Below, in pieces: positions 50,582-59,052 of a stretch of DNA of 64,000 nt. The first letter of the stretch is position 1, and every line of letters starts with the position of its first letter. The stretch is taken from NCBI RefSeq assembly GCF_001280015.1, contig NZ_LGDV01000251.1:62001-126000 (forward strand), in the 5' to 3' direction. Position numbers and translations under genes: made by a program. This DNA is from Streptomyces sp. MMG1121. GTDB lineage: Bacteria; Actinomycetota; Actinomycetes; Streptomycetales; Streptomycetaceae. A model generated the notes under the pieces. It was not told the DNA's origin, searched no databases, and saw only the letters and a list, made by a program, of their open reading frames with translations.

Positions 50582-51817
50582 TCACTTCAGCGCGTCGAAG
50601 GCGATCTCCAGATGCCGGGGGCCGCGCAGCACCGCGTTGGGCCGGTAGGGCGGCGGGTCCGCCACCAGACGGGGATTCTCCAGCCGCCGGGCCAGCGCCT
50701 CCAGGGCGATCTGGGCCTCCAGCCGGGCCAGCGGGGCGCCGAAGCAGCTGTGGACGCCGCTGCCGAAGCCCAGGTGCTGGATGTCCTCGCGGTCCGGGTC
50801 GAAGCGATCGGGGTCCTTGAACCGCTCGGGGTCACGGTTGCCCGCGGCCAGCATCAGCCAGATCCGCGAGCCCTTGGGGACGGTGGTCCCGCGCACCTCG
50901 ATGTCGGCGATGCAGGTGCGCTGCGGCAGGAGCTGCACCGGCGGTTCGTAGCGCAGCAGCTCCTCCACGATGTGGGCGGCCAGGTCCGGGTCCGCCCGCA
51001 GCCGCTGGAGGATCTCCGGGTGGCGCAGCAGGGTGAGCATGCCGTTGGCGATGAGGTTGACCGTCGTCTCGTGCCCGGCGATCAGCAGCAGCACGGCGGT
51101 GGTCATCACCTCCATCATCGTCATGGCGCCGTCCGGACCCCGGTGGTTGACCATGTCGGACAGCAGGTCGTCGCGCGCGTCCTTGGCGCGCTCGTCGACC
51201 AGCCCGGCCAGGTACATACCGAGCTGCATGCGCGCTTCCGTCGTGGCCTTCGCCATCTCGGCGTCCGCGCTCCTGCGGGTGTCGGGGTCGAGGCCGGCGA
51301 CGATCGGATCGACCCAGGAGCGAAAGCGCGGCTCGTCCTCGCGGGGCACGCCGAGCAGCCGGCAGATCATCGTCACCGGGAGGGGGTAGGCGAACTGGTC
51401 GACCAGATCGATCTGCCGCGCGTCCCCGAAGCCGTCGATCAGATCGTCGGCGAGGCTCTCCAGGTCGCCCCGCATGTCCTCGATCCGGTGCGGCCGGTGC
51501 GGCGGCCCGAAGCCGCTGTTGGTGATGCGCCGCAGCCGGTCGTGCTCCGGCGGGTCGAGCCGGATGAAGGACGGCGGCAGCCCCGTGTTCTCCGCCTGGG
51601 AGATCTCGTCGTCCCCGGCCGCGGTCAGATTGACGGCGTCGGAGCTGATCCGTGGATCGTGCAGCAGGCTCTCGATGTCGTAGTAGGAGCTGAAGACATA
51701 GGGGCCGCCCTCCTCCTCGTGCAGCACCGGCGTCCTGCGCAGTTCCGCGTAGAGCGGGTACGGGTCGGCGCGGTTGGCGAAGTCGGTGATCTGGCGCAAC
51801 AGCGGGGTCTGCGTCAT
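50582..51817 (-). CDS. Cytochrome P450
   Basis: This is a 411-residue soluble P450. The I-helix has LLLIAGHETTVNLIANG, the ExxR is in VEELLRYEPPVQ, and the heme ligand loop is LGFGSGVHSCFGAPLAR. The N-terminal part has DPRISSDAVN and FIRLDPPEHDRLRRI. It is the last of three genes that give a full electron chain: ferredoxin, reductase, P450 in that order. The substrate is unknown. The length and motifs fit CYP105/CYP147-like bacterial enzymes, but the subfamily is not decided. Confidence 0.94.
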   Translation of the reverse strand: MTQTPLLRQITDFANRADPYPLYAELRRTPVLHEEEGGPYVFSSYYDIESLLHDPRISSDAVNLTAAGDDEISQAENTGLPPSFIRLDPPEHDRLRRITNSGFGPPHRPHRIEDMRGDLESLADDLIDGFGDARQIDLVDQFAYPLPVTMICRLLGVPREDEPRFRSWVDPIVAGLDPDTRRSADAEMAKATTEARMQLGMYLAGLVDERAKDARDDLLSDMVNHRGPDGAMTMMEVMTTAVLLLIAGHETTVNLIANGMLTLLRHPEILQRLRADPDLAAHIVEELLRYEPPVQLLPQRTCIADIEVRGTTVPKGSRIWLMLAAGNRDPERFKDPDRFDPDREDIQHLGFGSGVHSCFGAPLARLEAQIALEALARRLENPRLVADPPPYRPNAVLRGPRHLEIAFDALK

Positions 51818-51850
51818 GACAGGTCCTTGGGGCGTCGGGCCGGGCGGCGG

Positions 51851-53242
51851 TCAGTGGCGGGCGGGGTGGAAGACCAGCTGCTGGTCGGCCGGTGAGTAGC
51901 CGCTGAGGGTCACGGTCGGGCCGTGGGTCGGCAGCGACGGGTCGGGGAAGTCGGAGGAGAGCGGCTGCCGGCCCTCGGGACGCCGGTCGACCGTCGGATA
52001 GTCCACCGGGAACGGCGCGCCCCGCTCGATCTGCCGCTGGTAGAACTCCAGCCACCGGCAGTTGTCGAAGCTCACGGCGGCCACGATCCGGCCCAGATGG
52101 CCGTAGACGCCGACGAACCGGCGCTCGGCCAGCGACCCCTGGGTGATCATGAGTTGCTCGCCCATGGGCGGCACGCCGACCGACTTGATGTTCACCCGGA
52201 ACTGCGAGGACCAGAACGCGGGCATCCACAGATGCGGGCGCCGGTCGGCACCCCGGCAGATCATGTTGTGCGCGGCGGTCTCCGCCTGCGCGACGGCGTT
52301 GCCCCAGTGCTCCAGCGAGAGGAACTGGTAACCGAAGAGCGCGTGCGGCGAACGTGCGACGTCCCCCGCGACGAAGACGTCGTCGGTGACGATCCCCCGG
52401 AAGTCGAAGGCCCGGCAGCCCGCGTCACAGGCGATCCCCCGGGGCCCGGCGCCGAGCCCCGACCCGGCCAGCCATTCCGTGTTGCGCATCGAACCCAGCG
52501 AGACGACCACGACATCCGCCTCGACGATGCTCTCGTCGGAGAGGTGCACCGCCCGCACCCGTCCCGCCGGGTCGCCCTCCAGGGCCGTGACCGAGACATG
52601 GGTGCGCAGGTCCACGCCGTTCTCGTGCTGCAGGTCGGCCGCGACCGCGCCGATCACCCCGCCGAGCGCGCCCACCAGCGGCCCGCCCGCCCGTTCCGCC
52701 ACGGTGACGGGGATGCCCCGCTCGCGGCAGGCCGAGGCGACCTCCGACCCCGTGAACCCGGCGCCGATGACGAACACCCGGCGCGGCCCCGACCGCAGCC
52801 GCTGGTACAGCCCGGCCGCGTCGTCGCGGGTGCGCAGCACGAACACGCCGTCCAGGCCGGCCTCCGCCTCCTTCGGCCAGGGCCGGGCGCGCACCCCGGT
52901 CGCGATGAGCAGCCGGTCGTACTCGACCTCGTCGCCGTCGGCCAGCTTCACGCGCTTGGCCGACAGGTCCAGGCCGGTCGCCGCGACCCCGAGCCGCCAC
53001 TTCGCGTCGATGTCGCGGCGCCGGGGCAGCTCGGTGCGGTGCGGGGACGCCTTCTCCAGCAGGACCGACTTCGACAGCGGCGGGCGGTCGTACGGCTCGT
53101 AGGGCTCGTCGCCGATCAGCGTGAGCGACCCGGCGAAGCCCTCGGCGCGCAGCGTCTCCGCCGCCCGCAGGCCCGCCAGGGACGCGCCCACGATCGCGAT
53201 CCGGCCCTCGCGCCTGAGCCGGTCCACGTGGTCAGTGGCCAT
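51851..53242 (-). CDS. Ferredoxin reductase (FAD/NAD(P)H type)
   Basis: This 463-residue flavoprotein starts at the ATG at 53,242 (MATDHVDRLRREG). The FAD loop is IAIVGASLAGLRAAETLR, the NAD loop is VFVIGAGFTGSEVASACRERG, and the FAD-binding DV motif is VFVAGDVARSPHALFGY. The PYDRPPLSK segment is typical of rubredoxin/ferredoxin reductases. It passes electrons from NAD(P)H to the ferredoxin that overlaps it upstream by 11 bases, and so to the P450. The tail (about 60 residues past the usual end) is longer than in most relatives. Confidence 0.93.
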   Translation of the reverse strand: MATDHVDRLRREGRIAIVGASLAGLRAAETLRAEGFAGSLTLIGDEPYEPYDRPPLSKSVLLEKASPHRTELPRRRDIDAKWRLGVAATGLDLSAKRVKLADGDEVEYDRLLIATGVRARPWPKEAEAGLDGVFVLRTRDDAAGLYQRLRSGPRRVFVIGAGFTGSEVASACRERGIPVTVAERAGGPLVGALGGVIGAVAADLQHENGVDLRTHVSVTALEGDPAGRVRAVHLSDESIVEADVVVVSLGSMRNTEWLAGSGLGAGPRGIACDAGCRAFDFRGIVTDDVFVAGDVARSPHALFGYQFLSLEHWGNAVAQAETAAHNMICRGADRRPHLWMPAFWSSQFRVNIKSVGVPPMGEQLMITQGSLAERRFVGVYGHLGRIVAAVSFDNCRWLEFYQRQIERGAPFPVDYPTVDRRPEGRQPLSSDFPDPSLPTHGPTVTLSGYSPADQQLVFHPARH

Positions 53243-53489
53243 CCGACGCCTCCCCGGCGGATCCGGCCCCCGGCCCACCCACGAGCCCGTCCAGCCCGTC
53301 CAGCCCGTCCGCCGTGATCGCCTGCACCGGGCAGGCGGCGACCGCGCGGGCCAGCCGCTCCCGCTGTTCCTCGGGTGCGTGCGGGTTGTAGAGCAGCGAC
53401 TCCTCGCCGTGCAGGGCGAAGACGTCGGGTGCGAGGAACGCGCACTGGGCGTACCCCTGACATTTGTTGAGATCCACGACGAGCCTCAT
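53232..53489 (-). CDS. 3Fe-4S-type ferredoxin
   Basis: This 85-residue protein has NKCQGYAQCAFLAPDVFAL with two Cys (10 and 16) and VAACPVQAI with the third. Only three ligands are present, as in 3Fe-4S ferredoxins that serve P450s. The C-terminal 25 residues are a Gly/Asp tail. It overlaps the reductase start by 11 bases and is the first gene of the three. Confidence 0.92.
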   Translation of the reverse strand: MRLVVDLNKCQGYAQCAFLAPDVFALHGEESLLYNPHAPEEQRERLARAVAACPVQAITADGLDGLDGLVGGPGAGSAGEASDGH

Positions 53490-53623
53490 CGACGCTGTGC
53501 CCTTCCCGTGGCCAGGTCCGGTGCGCGTTCCGCGATGCGCGCGGCGGCCCGGACGGTGGTCATGTCCCGCCCGCCAGCATGAGAGCCCCGGGGCGAGCCC
53601 GCCTGTCGGCGACACCGTCCGGG

Positions 53624-54280
53624 TCAACGGGCGCGCCGGCTCACCACGAGGATGTACCCGCTGAGCACCAGCGACCACGCGGGAAACACCAGCTCCGCCC
53701 AGGGCACGTTCGACGCGGCGAAGAGCAGCGTCAGGGCGGTGAGGAGGCCCAGCACGGTGAGCGGGCGGGGCAGCGCACCGAGGCGGTGGCCGATCACCGA
53801 CGTGGAGCACACGAAGACGGCCGCCATCCGCATGGCGTAGTCGTTCATCAGCAGGTACGCCACATGGCGGCCGAAGTCCCAGGAGGCTGCCCCGGGTGCC
53901 GCGCCGGGCCGGTGCGTGAGGGCGAGTACGGCACCGGCCGCCGCGGCGGCGCCGAACAGGGTGGCGGTGAAGACGAGCCCGCTGCCGAGGAAGACGGTCG
54001 CGAGGAACTGGTCCTCCCTGGCGCCGACGTGTGCCCGTACGGCGCCGATGAACCAGAGGAAGAAGATACCGGCGAACGGCACCAGGGCGAGGGCCCACCC
54101 CACCGCTTCGCGCCGTGCGGTGTCCGTGAACACCGGGCCGGTGACCGCCTCGGCCCGGTCCGGGATGCCCAGCCGGATCAGGACGATCGCCGCCGCCAGC
54201 AGCAGCGCGAAGACGACGCCCGCCAGCCCGGCGGCGCGCGGTGTCTGAAGTGCCTGCTGCACCGGCCTGTTGTCCTGCAT
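53624..54280 (-). CDS. Six-segment membrane protein of unknown function
   Basis: This is a protein of about 218 residues from the ATG at 54,280 (MQDNRPVQQAL). About six hydrophobic segments are seen (VVFALLLAAAIVLIRLGI, ALVPFAGIFFLWFIGAV, FLGSGLVFTATLFGAAAAAGAVLAL, VAYLLMNDYAMRMAAVFVCSTSVIG, LTVLGLLTALTLLFAASN and WSLVLSGYILVVS). I do not recognise the family. It lies 134 bases upstream of the ferredoxin gene in the same direction and may or may not share its transcript. It is divergent from the SDR gene. Confidence 0.8.
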   Translation of the reverse strand: MQDNRPVQQALQTPRAAGLAGVVFALLLAAAIVLIRLGIPDRAEAVTGPVFTDTARREAVGWALALVPFAGIFFLWFIGAVRAHVGAREDQFLATVFLGSGLVFTATLFGAAAAAGAVLALTHRPGAAPGAASWDFGRHVAYLLMNDYAMRMAAVFVCSTSVIGHRLGALPRPLTVLGLLTALTLLFAASNVPWAELVFPAWSLVLSGYILVVSRRAR

Positions 54281-54388
54281 GCAGGCCCGCCTCCTTGCAT
54301 CGGCCCCGGGCACCAGCTAGCCGCCTGCCGGTGCCCCGTGCCACCGGGGGAGGGCCGTACGGCCGACCCGGACGCCGTACGGACGCGC

Positions 54389-54421
54389 CGGGGCCCGACT
54401 ATCGCGTCGCGCCGGGCCCCG
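54389..54421. promoter_or_regulatory. Inverted repeat between divergent membrane-protein and SDR genes
   Basis: CGGGGCCCG (54,389-54,397) and CGGGCCCCG (54,413-54,421) face each other over 15 bases, ending 23 bases before the SDR start. This may be a regulator site or a leader hairpin; no consensus was recognised. Confidence 0.4.
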
Positions 54422-54444
54422 TACGCCCCCTACGGTGTTCGACC

Positions 54445-55287
54445 ATGCCCACGGACACGTACCCCCCTCCGGCCGGTCTGCGCCGCGACCCGCTCCCGCT
54501 GCGCGGCCGTACCGCACTCGTCACCGGCGCCTCCCGGCGCGCCGGGATCGGGCATGCCGTGGCCCGGCGGCTGGCCGCGTACGGCGCGAGCGTCCATCTG
54601 CACCACCATGTGCCGCACGACGCGGCCATGCCCTGGGGCGCCGACAGCCCCGGCGCCGTGGCCGACTCGGTACGCGCGGCGCTCGGCGATCCCGGGGCCC
54701 GGGTCGACTCGGGCCCCGGTGACCTCGCCGACCCGGCGGAACCGGCCCGGCTGATCGACATCGTCGTCCGGGAGTACGGCCGCCTCGACATCCTCGTCGC
54801 CAACCACGCCCTCAGCGGCTGCGACGGCACGCTGGACGAGATCGACGCCGCGATGCTCGACGCGCACTGGGCGGTTGACACCCGCTCGGTGCTGCTGCTC
54901 GTCCAGACCTACGCCCGCTCACGCGCGGCCCTGCCCCCGGGCACCTCCGGCGGGCGCGTGGTACTCATGACCTCGGGGCAGGACATCGGCGGCGGCATGC
55001 CGGACGAGATCGCCTACGCCCTGCAGAAGGGCGCGCTCGCCTCGGTCACCAGGTCCCTGGCCGGCCCGCTGGCCGAGCACGGCATCACCGTGAACACCGT
55101 CAACCCCGGCCCGGTGGACACCGGTTACGCCAGCGGGGAGGCCCACGCGGCCGTCGCCGCCCGGTTTCCCGCCGGACACTGGGGCCTGCCCGACGACCCC
55201 GCGCGGCTCATCGCGTGGCTGGCCACCGACGAGGCGCGCTGGATCACCGGGCAGGTCATCAACTCGGAAGGCGGCTTCCGGCGTTGA
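54445..55287 (+). CDS. Short-chain dehydrogenase/reductase
   Basis: This 280-residue Rossmann oxidoreductase has the cofactor loop ALVTGASRRAGIGHAVARRLA, the structural Asn in DILVANHAL, the Ser-Tyr-Lys set in VVLMTSGQDIGGGMPDEIAYALQKGAL, and NPGPVDTGY and GQVINSEGGF at the end. The ASRRAGIG loop favours NADP. The ATG at 54,445 follows the promoter-like gap to the membrane protein gene. The substrate is unknown. Confidence 0.92.
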   Translation: MPTDTYPPPAGLRRDPLPLRGRTALVTGASRRAGIGHAVARRLAAYGASVHLHHHVPHDAAMPWGADSPGAVADSVRAALGDPGARVDSGPGDLADPAEPARLIDIVVREYGRLDILVANHALSGCDGTLDEIDAAMLDAHWAVDTRSVLLLVQTYARSRAALPPGTSGGRVVLMTSGQDIGGGMPDEIAYALQKGALASVTRSLAGPLAEHGITVNTVNPGPVDTGYASGEAHAAVAARFPAGHWGLPDDPARLIAWLATDEARWITGQVINSEGGFRR

Positions 55288-55303
55288 CGCCGGCGCCGGG
55301 CCG

Positions 55304-56995
55304 TCAGAGCAGGGACAGCTCGTCCACCAGATCGTCCAGGCCCAGCGACCCCTGCGACAGCGCCGCCATGTGCCAGGCCTTGAGGTCGAACGCGTCGCCG
55401 TGCCGCTCGCGCGCCTTCTCCCGGCCCAGCAGCCACGCCCGTTCACCGAGCTTGTAGCCGATCGCCTGGCCCGGAATCGTCAGATACCGGGTCACCTCGC
55501 TCTCCACGAAGTCCGCGGGACGGCTGCTGTGCGCCGCGAAGAACTCCTGGGCCAGCTCCGGCGTCCAGCGCTCACCGGGGTGGAAGGGCGAGTCCGCCGG
55601 GATCTCCAGCTCCAGGTGCATGCCGATGTCCACGATCACCCGGACCGCCCGCATCATCTGCGCGTCCAGATAGCCGAGCCGCTCCTCGGGGCTCTTCAGA
55701 TAGCCCAGCTCGTCCATCAGCCGTTCCGCGTACAGGGCCCAGCCCTCGGCGTTGGCGCTGACCCCGCCGATCGTGGCCTGGTAGCGGGAGAGGTTCTCCG
55801 CCACGTGCACCCACTGCGCGATCTGGAGGTGATGCCCGGGCACACCCTCGTGGTACCAGGTCGACACCAGGTCGTAGACCGGGAACCGGGTCTGGCCCAT
55901 GGTCGGCAGCCAGGTGCGGCCGGGGCGCGAGAAGTCCTCCGAGGGGCCGGTGTAGTACGGGGCCGCGGCACCGCCGGGCGGCGCGATGCGCGACTCCACC
56001 TTCCGCACCCGCTCGGCCAGTTCGAAGTGCGTGCCGTCCAGGTCCTCGATGGCCTGGTCCATCAGGCCCTGGAGCCACTCCCGGACCTCCTCCACGCCCT
56101 CGATGTGCCGGCCGTGCTCGTCCAGGTGCGCCAGCGCCACCCACGGCGTACCGGCGCCCGGCAGGATCTTCTGCGCCTCCTGCCGCATCTCGCCGAGCAG
56201 CCGGTGGAACTCCGCCCAGCCGTACGCGTACGCCTCGTCCAGGTCCAGGTCGGTGCCGTTGAAGTAGCGGGACCAGCGCGCGTACCGCTCACGGCCCACC
56301 GTGTTCGGGGCGTCCTCGCCCGCCGGCGCGTACACGTCCCGCAGCCAGTCCCGCAGCTCCACCAGGGCGCCGGTCGCGGTGCGGGCCGCCTCGTCCAGCT
56401 CGGCGCGCAGCGCGTCCGGACCGGCGGCGGCGAAGTCCTCGAACCAGCCGCGGCCCGTGCCGTCGGTGTCCGTCCACTCGGTGAGCTGCTGGATGTACGT
56501 CGCCGTGGGCCGAGGCGCCGCGAACAGCTTGCGGTCCAGGCCGAGCCGGAGCGAGGCACGGTAGCCCGCGAGCGCGCCGGGCACCGCGCGCAGCCGCTCG
56601 GCGATCGCCGCCCAGTCCTCCTCGGTCTGCGAGGGGGTGACCGTGAAGATGTCCCGCACCGAGTGGCCGGGGGTGTGCATGTTGCCGATCGCGCGCAGAT
56701 GCTCGTCCGTCTCGTGGACCGCGAGTTCGGCGGTCAGCCGCTCCCGCAGCAGCCGCGCACAGCGGCGCTCCACGTCACTGTCCGCGCCGGGCCGCCGCTC
56801 CGCCTCGTCGAGCCGGGCGAGCGTGGTCCGTGCCAGCTCCGCGAGGGCCTCCTGGCCCGCGGGCGAGTAGTCGGGCAGCCGGCTCGAACTCTCCCGCACA
56901 CCGAGATAGGTACCGGTGACGGGGTCGAGGGCGATGAGGTCGTCCACATACGCGTCGGCGACCTGCCGGGGCAGCGGGCTGTTGGTGTCAGACAT
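55304..56995 (-). CDS. DUF885-family protein, probable metallopeptidase-like
   Basis: This 563-residue cytosolic protein has the family metal motif YHEGVPGHHLQ in its C-terminal half and a following Glu in GWALYAERLMDELGYL. Other conserved stretches are ADAYVDDLIALDPVTGTYLG at the start, RPTATYIQQLTEW and PGQAIGYKLGERAWL. The family is thought to be zinc peptidase-like, but few members have been tested. The start may be the ATG at 57,004 or at 56,995 (MSDTNSPL); the second is preferred because it matches common starts. Confidence 0.9.
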   Translation of the reverse strand: MSDTNSPLPRQVADAYVDDLIALDPVTGTYLGVRESSSRLPDYSPAGQEALAELARTTLARLDEAERRPGADSDVERRCARLLRERLTAELAVHETDEHLRAIGNMHTPGHSVRDIFTVTPSQTEEDWAAIAERLRAVPGALAGYRASLRLGLDRKLFAAPRPTATYIQQLTEWTDTDGTGRGWFEDFAAAGPDALRAELDEAARTATGALVELRDWLRDVYAPAGEDAPNTVGRERYARWSRYFNGTDLDLDEAYAYGWAEFHRLLGEMRQEAQKILPGAGTPWVALAHLDEHGRHIEGVEEVREWLQGLMDQAIEDLDGTHFELAERVRKVESRIAPPGGAAAPYYTGPSEDFSRPGRTWLPTMGQTRFPVYDLVSTWYHEGVPGHHLQIAQWVHVAENLSRYQATIGGVSANAEGWALYAERLMDELGYLKSPEERLGYLDAQMMRAVRVIVDIGMHLELEIPADSPFHPGERWTPELAQEFFAAHSSRPADFVESEVTRYLTIPGQAIGYKLGERAWLLGREKARERHGDAFDLKAWHMAALSQGSLGLDDLVDELSLL

Positions 56996-57047
56996 ACGGG
57001 CCATCCTCGTACGCGAGGGATCACCGCGTCACCCACGTACGGGGGAT

Positions 57048-57533
57048 TCAGCTCTGGGCGTGGCCGGGCGGCAGCAGCGGCCCGCACTCCCACTGCTGGA
57101 AGATCAACCGGGTCTCCACCCGGGCCACTTCCCGCCGGGACGTGAACTCGTCGAGCACGAGGCGCTGCAGATCGGCCATGTCCGCGACGGCCACATGGAC
57201 CAGATAGTCGTCCGGCCCGGTCAGATGGAACACCGTCCGGGCCTCCGGCAGCGCCCGGATCCGCTCCACGAACGGCCCCACCAGCTCCCGCCGGTGCGGC
57301 CGTACCTGCACCGACAGCAGCGCCTGGAGCCCGCGCCCCAGCCTGGCCGGATCCAGCTGCAACCGGTGGCCGAGGATCACGCCCGAGCGGCGCAGCCGGG
57401 TCACCCGGTCCAGGCACGTCGACGGCGCCACGCCCACCTGCTCGGCGAGGTCGCGGTAGGTGGTCCGGGCGTCGTTCTGCAACAACCGCAGCAGGTGGAG
57501 ATCCACCGGATCCAGTGCGACAGATTCGGCCAT
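57048..57533 (-). CDS. Lrp/AsnC-family regulator (divergent from PLP lyase)
   Basis: This 161-residue regulator has LDPVDLHLLRLLQNDARTTYRDLAEQVGVAPSTCLDRVTRLRRSGVILGHRLQLD for DNA binding and a RAM domain VQVRPHRRELVGPFVERIRALPEARTVFHLTGPDDYLVHVAVADMADLQRLVLDEF. It is divergent from a trans-sulfuration lyase gene 61 bases away, so it probably controls that gene in response to an amino acid. The arrangement resembles mdeR and mdeA of Pseudomonas putida. Confidence 0.93.
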   Translation of the reverse strand: MAESVALDPVDLHLLRLLQNDARTTYRDLAEQVGVAPSTCLDRVTRLRRSGVILGHRLQLDPARLGRGLQALLSVQVRPHRRELVGPFVERIRALPEARTVFHLTGPDDYLVHVAVADMADLQRLVLDEFTSRREVARVETRLIFQQWECGPLLPPGHAQS

Positions 57534-57537
57534 TGGC

Positions 57538-57557
57538 CGAACGTAGCACGGTGTTCG
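57538..57557. promoter_or_regulatory. Candidate Lrp operator
   Basis: CGAAC-N10-GTTCG is an exact inverted repeat directly in front of the regulator's ATG (57,533). Further GTTC/GAAC half-sites follow to 57,581 in the same control region (GTTCGACT, GAGAACCG, GTTCAC). Binding by the divergent regulator is inferred. Confidence 0.5.
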
Positions 57558-57593
57558 ACTCCGGAGAACCGTTCACTGTTCACCCTTCCGCCC

Positions 57594-58814
57594 ATGGACA
57601 CAGCGACCACCGGTGCCTACGACGGCGTACGCACCGCATCGAGAGCCCTGGCCACCGAGGCCGTGCACGCCGGCCGCGACGATCTGGCCCGCCAGGGCCT
57701 GCACGCCCCGCCGATCGACCTGTCCACCACCTACCCCTCCTACGACAGCCGCGCCGAGGCCGCCCGCATCGACGCCTTCGCCGGCGACGGCGCCGACCCG
57801 GTGGGGCCGCCCGTCTACGGCCGCCTGGGCAATCCGACCGTCGCCCGCTTCGAGACCGCCCTGGCCCGTCTGGAGGGCACCGAGTCCGCGGTCGCCTTCG
57901 CCAGCGGCATGGCCGCGCTGAGCGCCGTGCTCCTCGCCCGCACGGCCATGGGGCTGCACCACGTCGTCGCCGTACGCCCCCTGTACGGCTGCAGCGACCA
58001 CCTGCTGACCGCCGGGCTCCTCGGTACGGAGGTCACCTGGACCGACCCGGCCGGGATCAGCGACGCGCTGCGCCCGGACACCGGTCTGGTGCTGGTCGAG
58101 TCCCCGGCCAATCCGACCCTCGCCGAACTCGATCTGCGGGCCGTCGCCCATGCCTGCGGCTCGGTCCCGCTGCTCGCCGACAACACCTTCGCCACGCCCG
58201 TGCTGCAACGCCCGGCCGAGCAGGGGGCACGGCTGGTGCTGCACAGCGCCACCAAGTACCTCGGCGGCCATGGCGACGTGCTCGCCGGGGTGGTGGCCTG
58301 CGACGAGGAGTTCGCGGGCCGGCTACGGCAGATACGGTTCGCCACCGGTGGCGTCCTGCATCCGCTGGCGGGCTATCTGCTGCTGCGGGGACTGTCCACG
58401 CTCCCGGTGCGGGTGCGGGCCGCCTCCGCGAACGCCGCCGAACTGGCCCGCCGGCTCACCGCCGACCCGCGCGTGGCCCGCGTCCGCTACCCCCGGCTCG
58501 GCGGCGCGATGGTCGCCTTCGAGGTCTACGGCGACCCGCACGAGGTCATCTCCCGGGTCCGGCTCGTCACCCCGGCGGTGAGCCTGGGCAGCGTGGACAC
58601 GCTCATCCAGCACCCCGCGTCCATCAGCCACCGCATCGTCGACGCCGACGACCGGCGCGGGGCGGGAGTGAGCGACCGGTTGCTGCGGCTGTCGGTGGGG
58701 CTGGAGGACGTGGACGATCTGTGGGCCGACCTGGACCAGGCGCTGGGCGCGGGGCCGGAGACACTGGTGGCTGCCGGGGAGCCGGGCGCCACGGGACAGC
58801 GCCAGGGCTGCTGA
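57594..58814 (+). CDS. PLP-dependent trans-sulfuration lyase (cystathionine/methionine gamma-lyase-like)
   Basis: This 406-residue protein has PIDLSTTYPSYDSRAEA, the active-site region YGRLGNPTVARFETALARLEG, and the PLP Lys in LHSATKYLGGHGDVLAGVV. VVESPANPTLAELDL-type and NTFATPVLQRPAEQGA stretches are also typical. The start is the ATG at 57,594. It breaks C-S bonds in methionine or cystathionine. Which one is not settled, but the divergent Lrp-type regulator parallels methionine gamma-lyase loci. No other sulfur gene is adjacent. Confidence 0.9.
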   Translation: MDTATTGAYDGVRTASRALATEAVHAGRDDLARQGLHAPPIDLSTTYPSYDSRAEAARIDAFAGDGADPVGPPVYGRLGNPTVARFETALARLEGTESAVAFASGMAALSAVLLARTAMGLHHVVAVRPLYGCSDHLLTAGLLGTEVTWTDPAGISDALRPDTGLVLVESPANPTLAELDLRAVAHACGSVPLLADNTFATPVLQRPAEQGARLVLHSATKYLGGHGDVLAGVVACDEEFAGRLRQIRFATGGVLHPLAGYLLLRGLSTLPVRVRAASANAAELARRLTADPRVARVRYPRLGGAMVAFEVYGDPHEVISRVRLVTPAVSLGSVDTLIQHPASISHRIVDADDRRGAGVSDRLLRLSVGLEDVDDLWADLDQALGAGPETLVAAGEPGATGQRQGC

Positions 58815-59052
58815 GCACCGTCGCGGCGGATTCCCGGGCCGGCCGACGTGAAGAGCACGCGGCCCGGCCGCCGGCACCGGGCCGGCGGGGGTACGGGACC
58901 GGTGGCGGCCGGGGTGGGCCGGGCCGTGGTCCGTGGGGTGGCCGGTGCCGGGCCGCTGTCCGTGGGTGACCGGCGTCAGTCAGTGGGGGGCTGGGCCATC
59001 GTCCCGTGGCGATGGGTGCCGGTCCTGGCGGATCCGGATCGTGGCGGGGCCG
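58815..59052. other. GC-rich convergent gap without a gene
   Basis: 238 bases lie between two convergent stops. They hold a GGCCCGG/CCGGGCC-type hairpin near 58,860-58,885 and no credible coding signal. The likely role is transcript ending from both sides. Confidence 0.4.
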
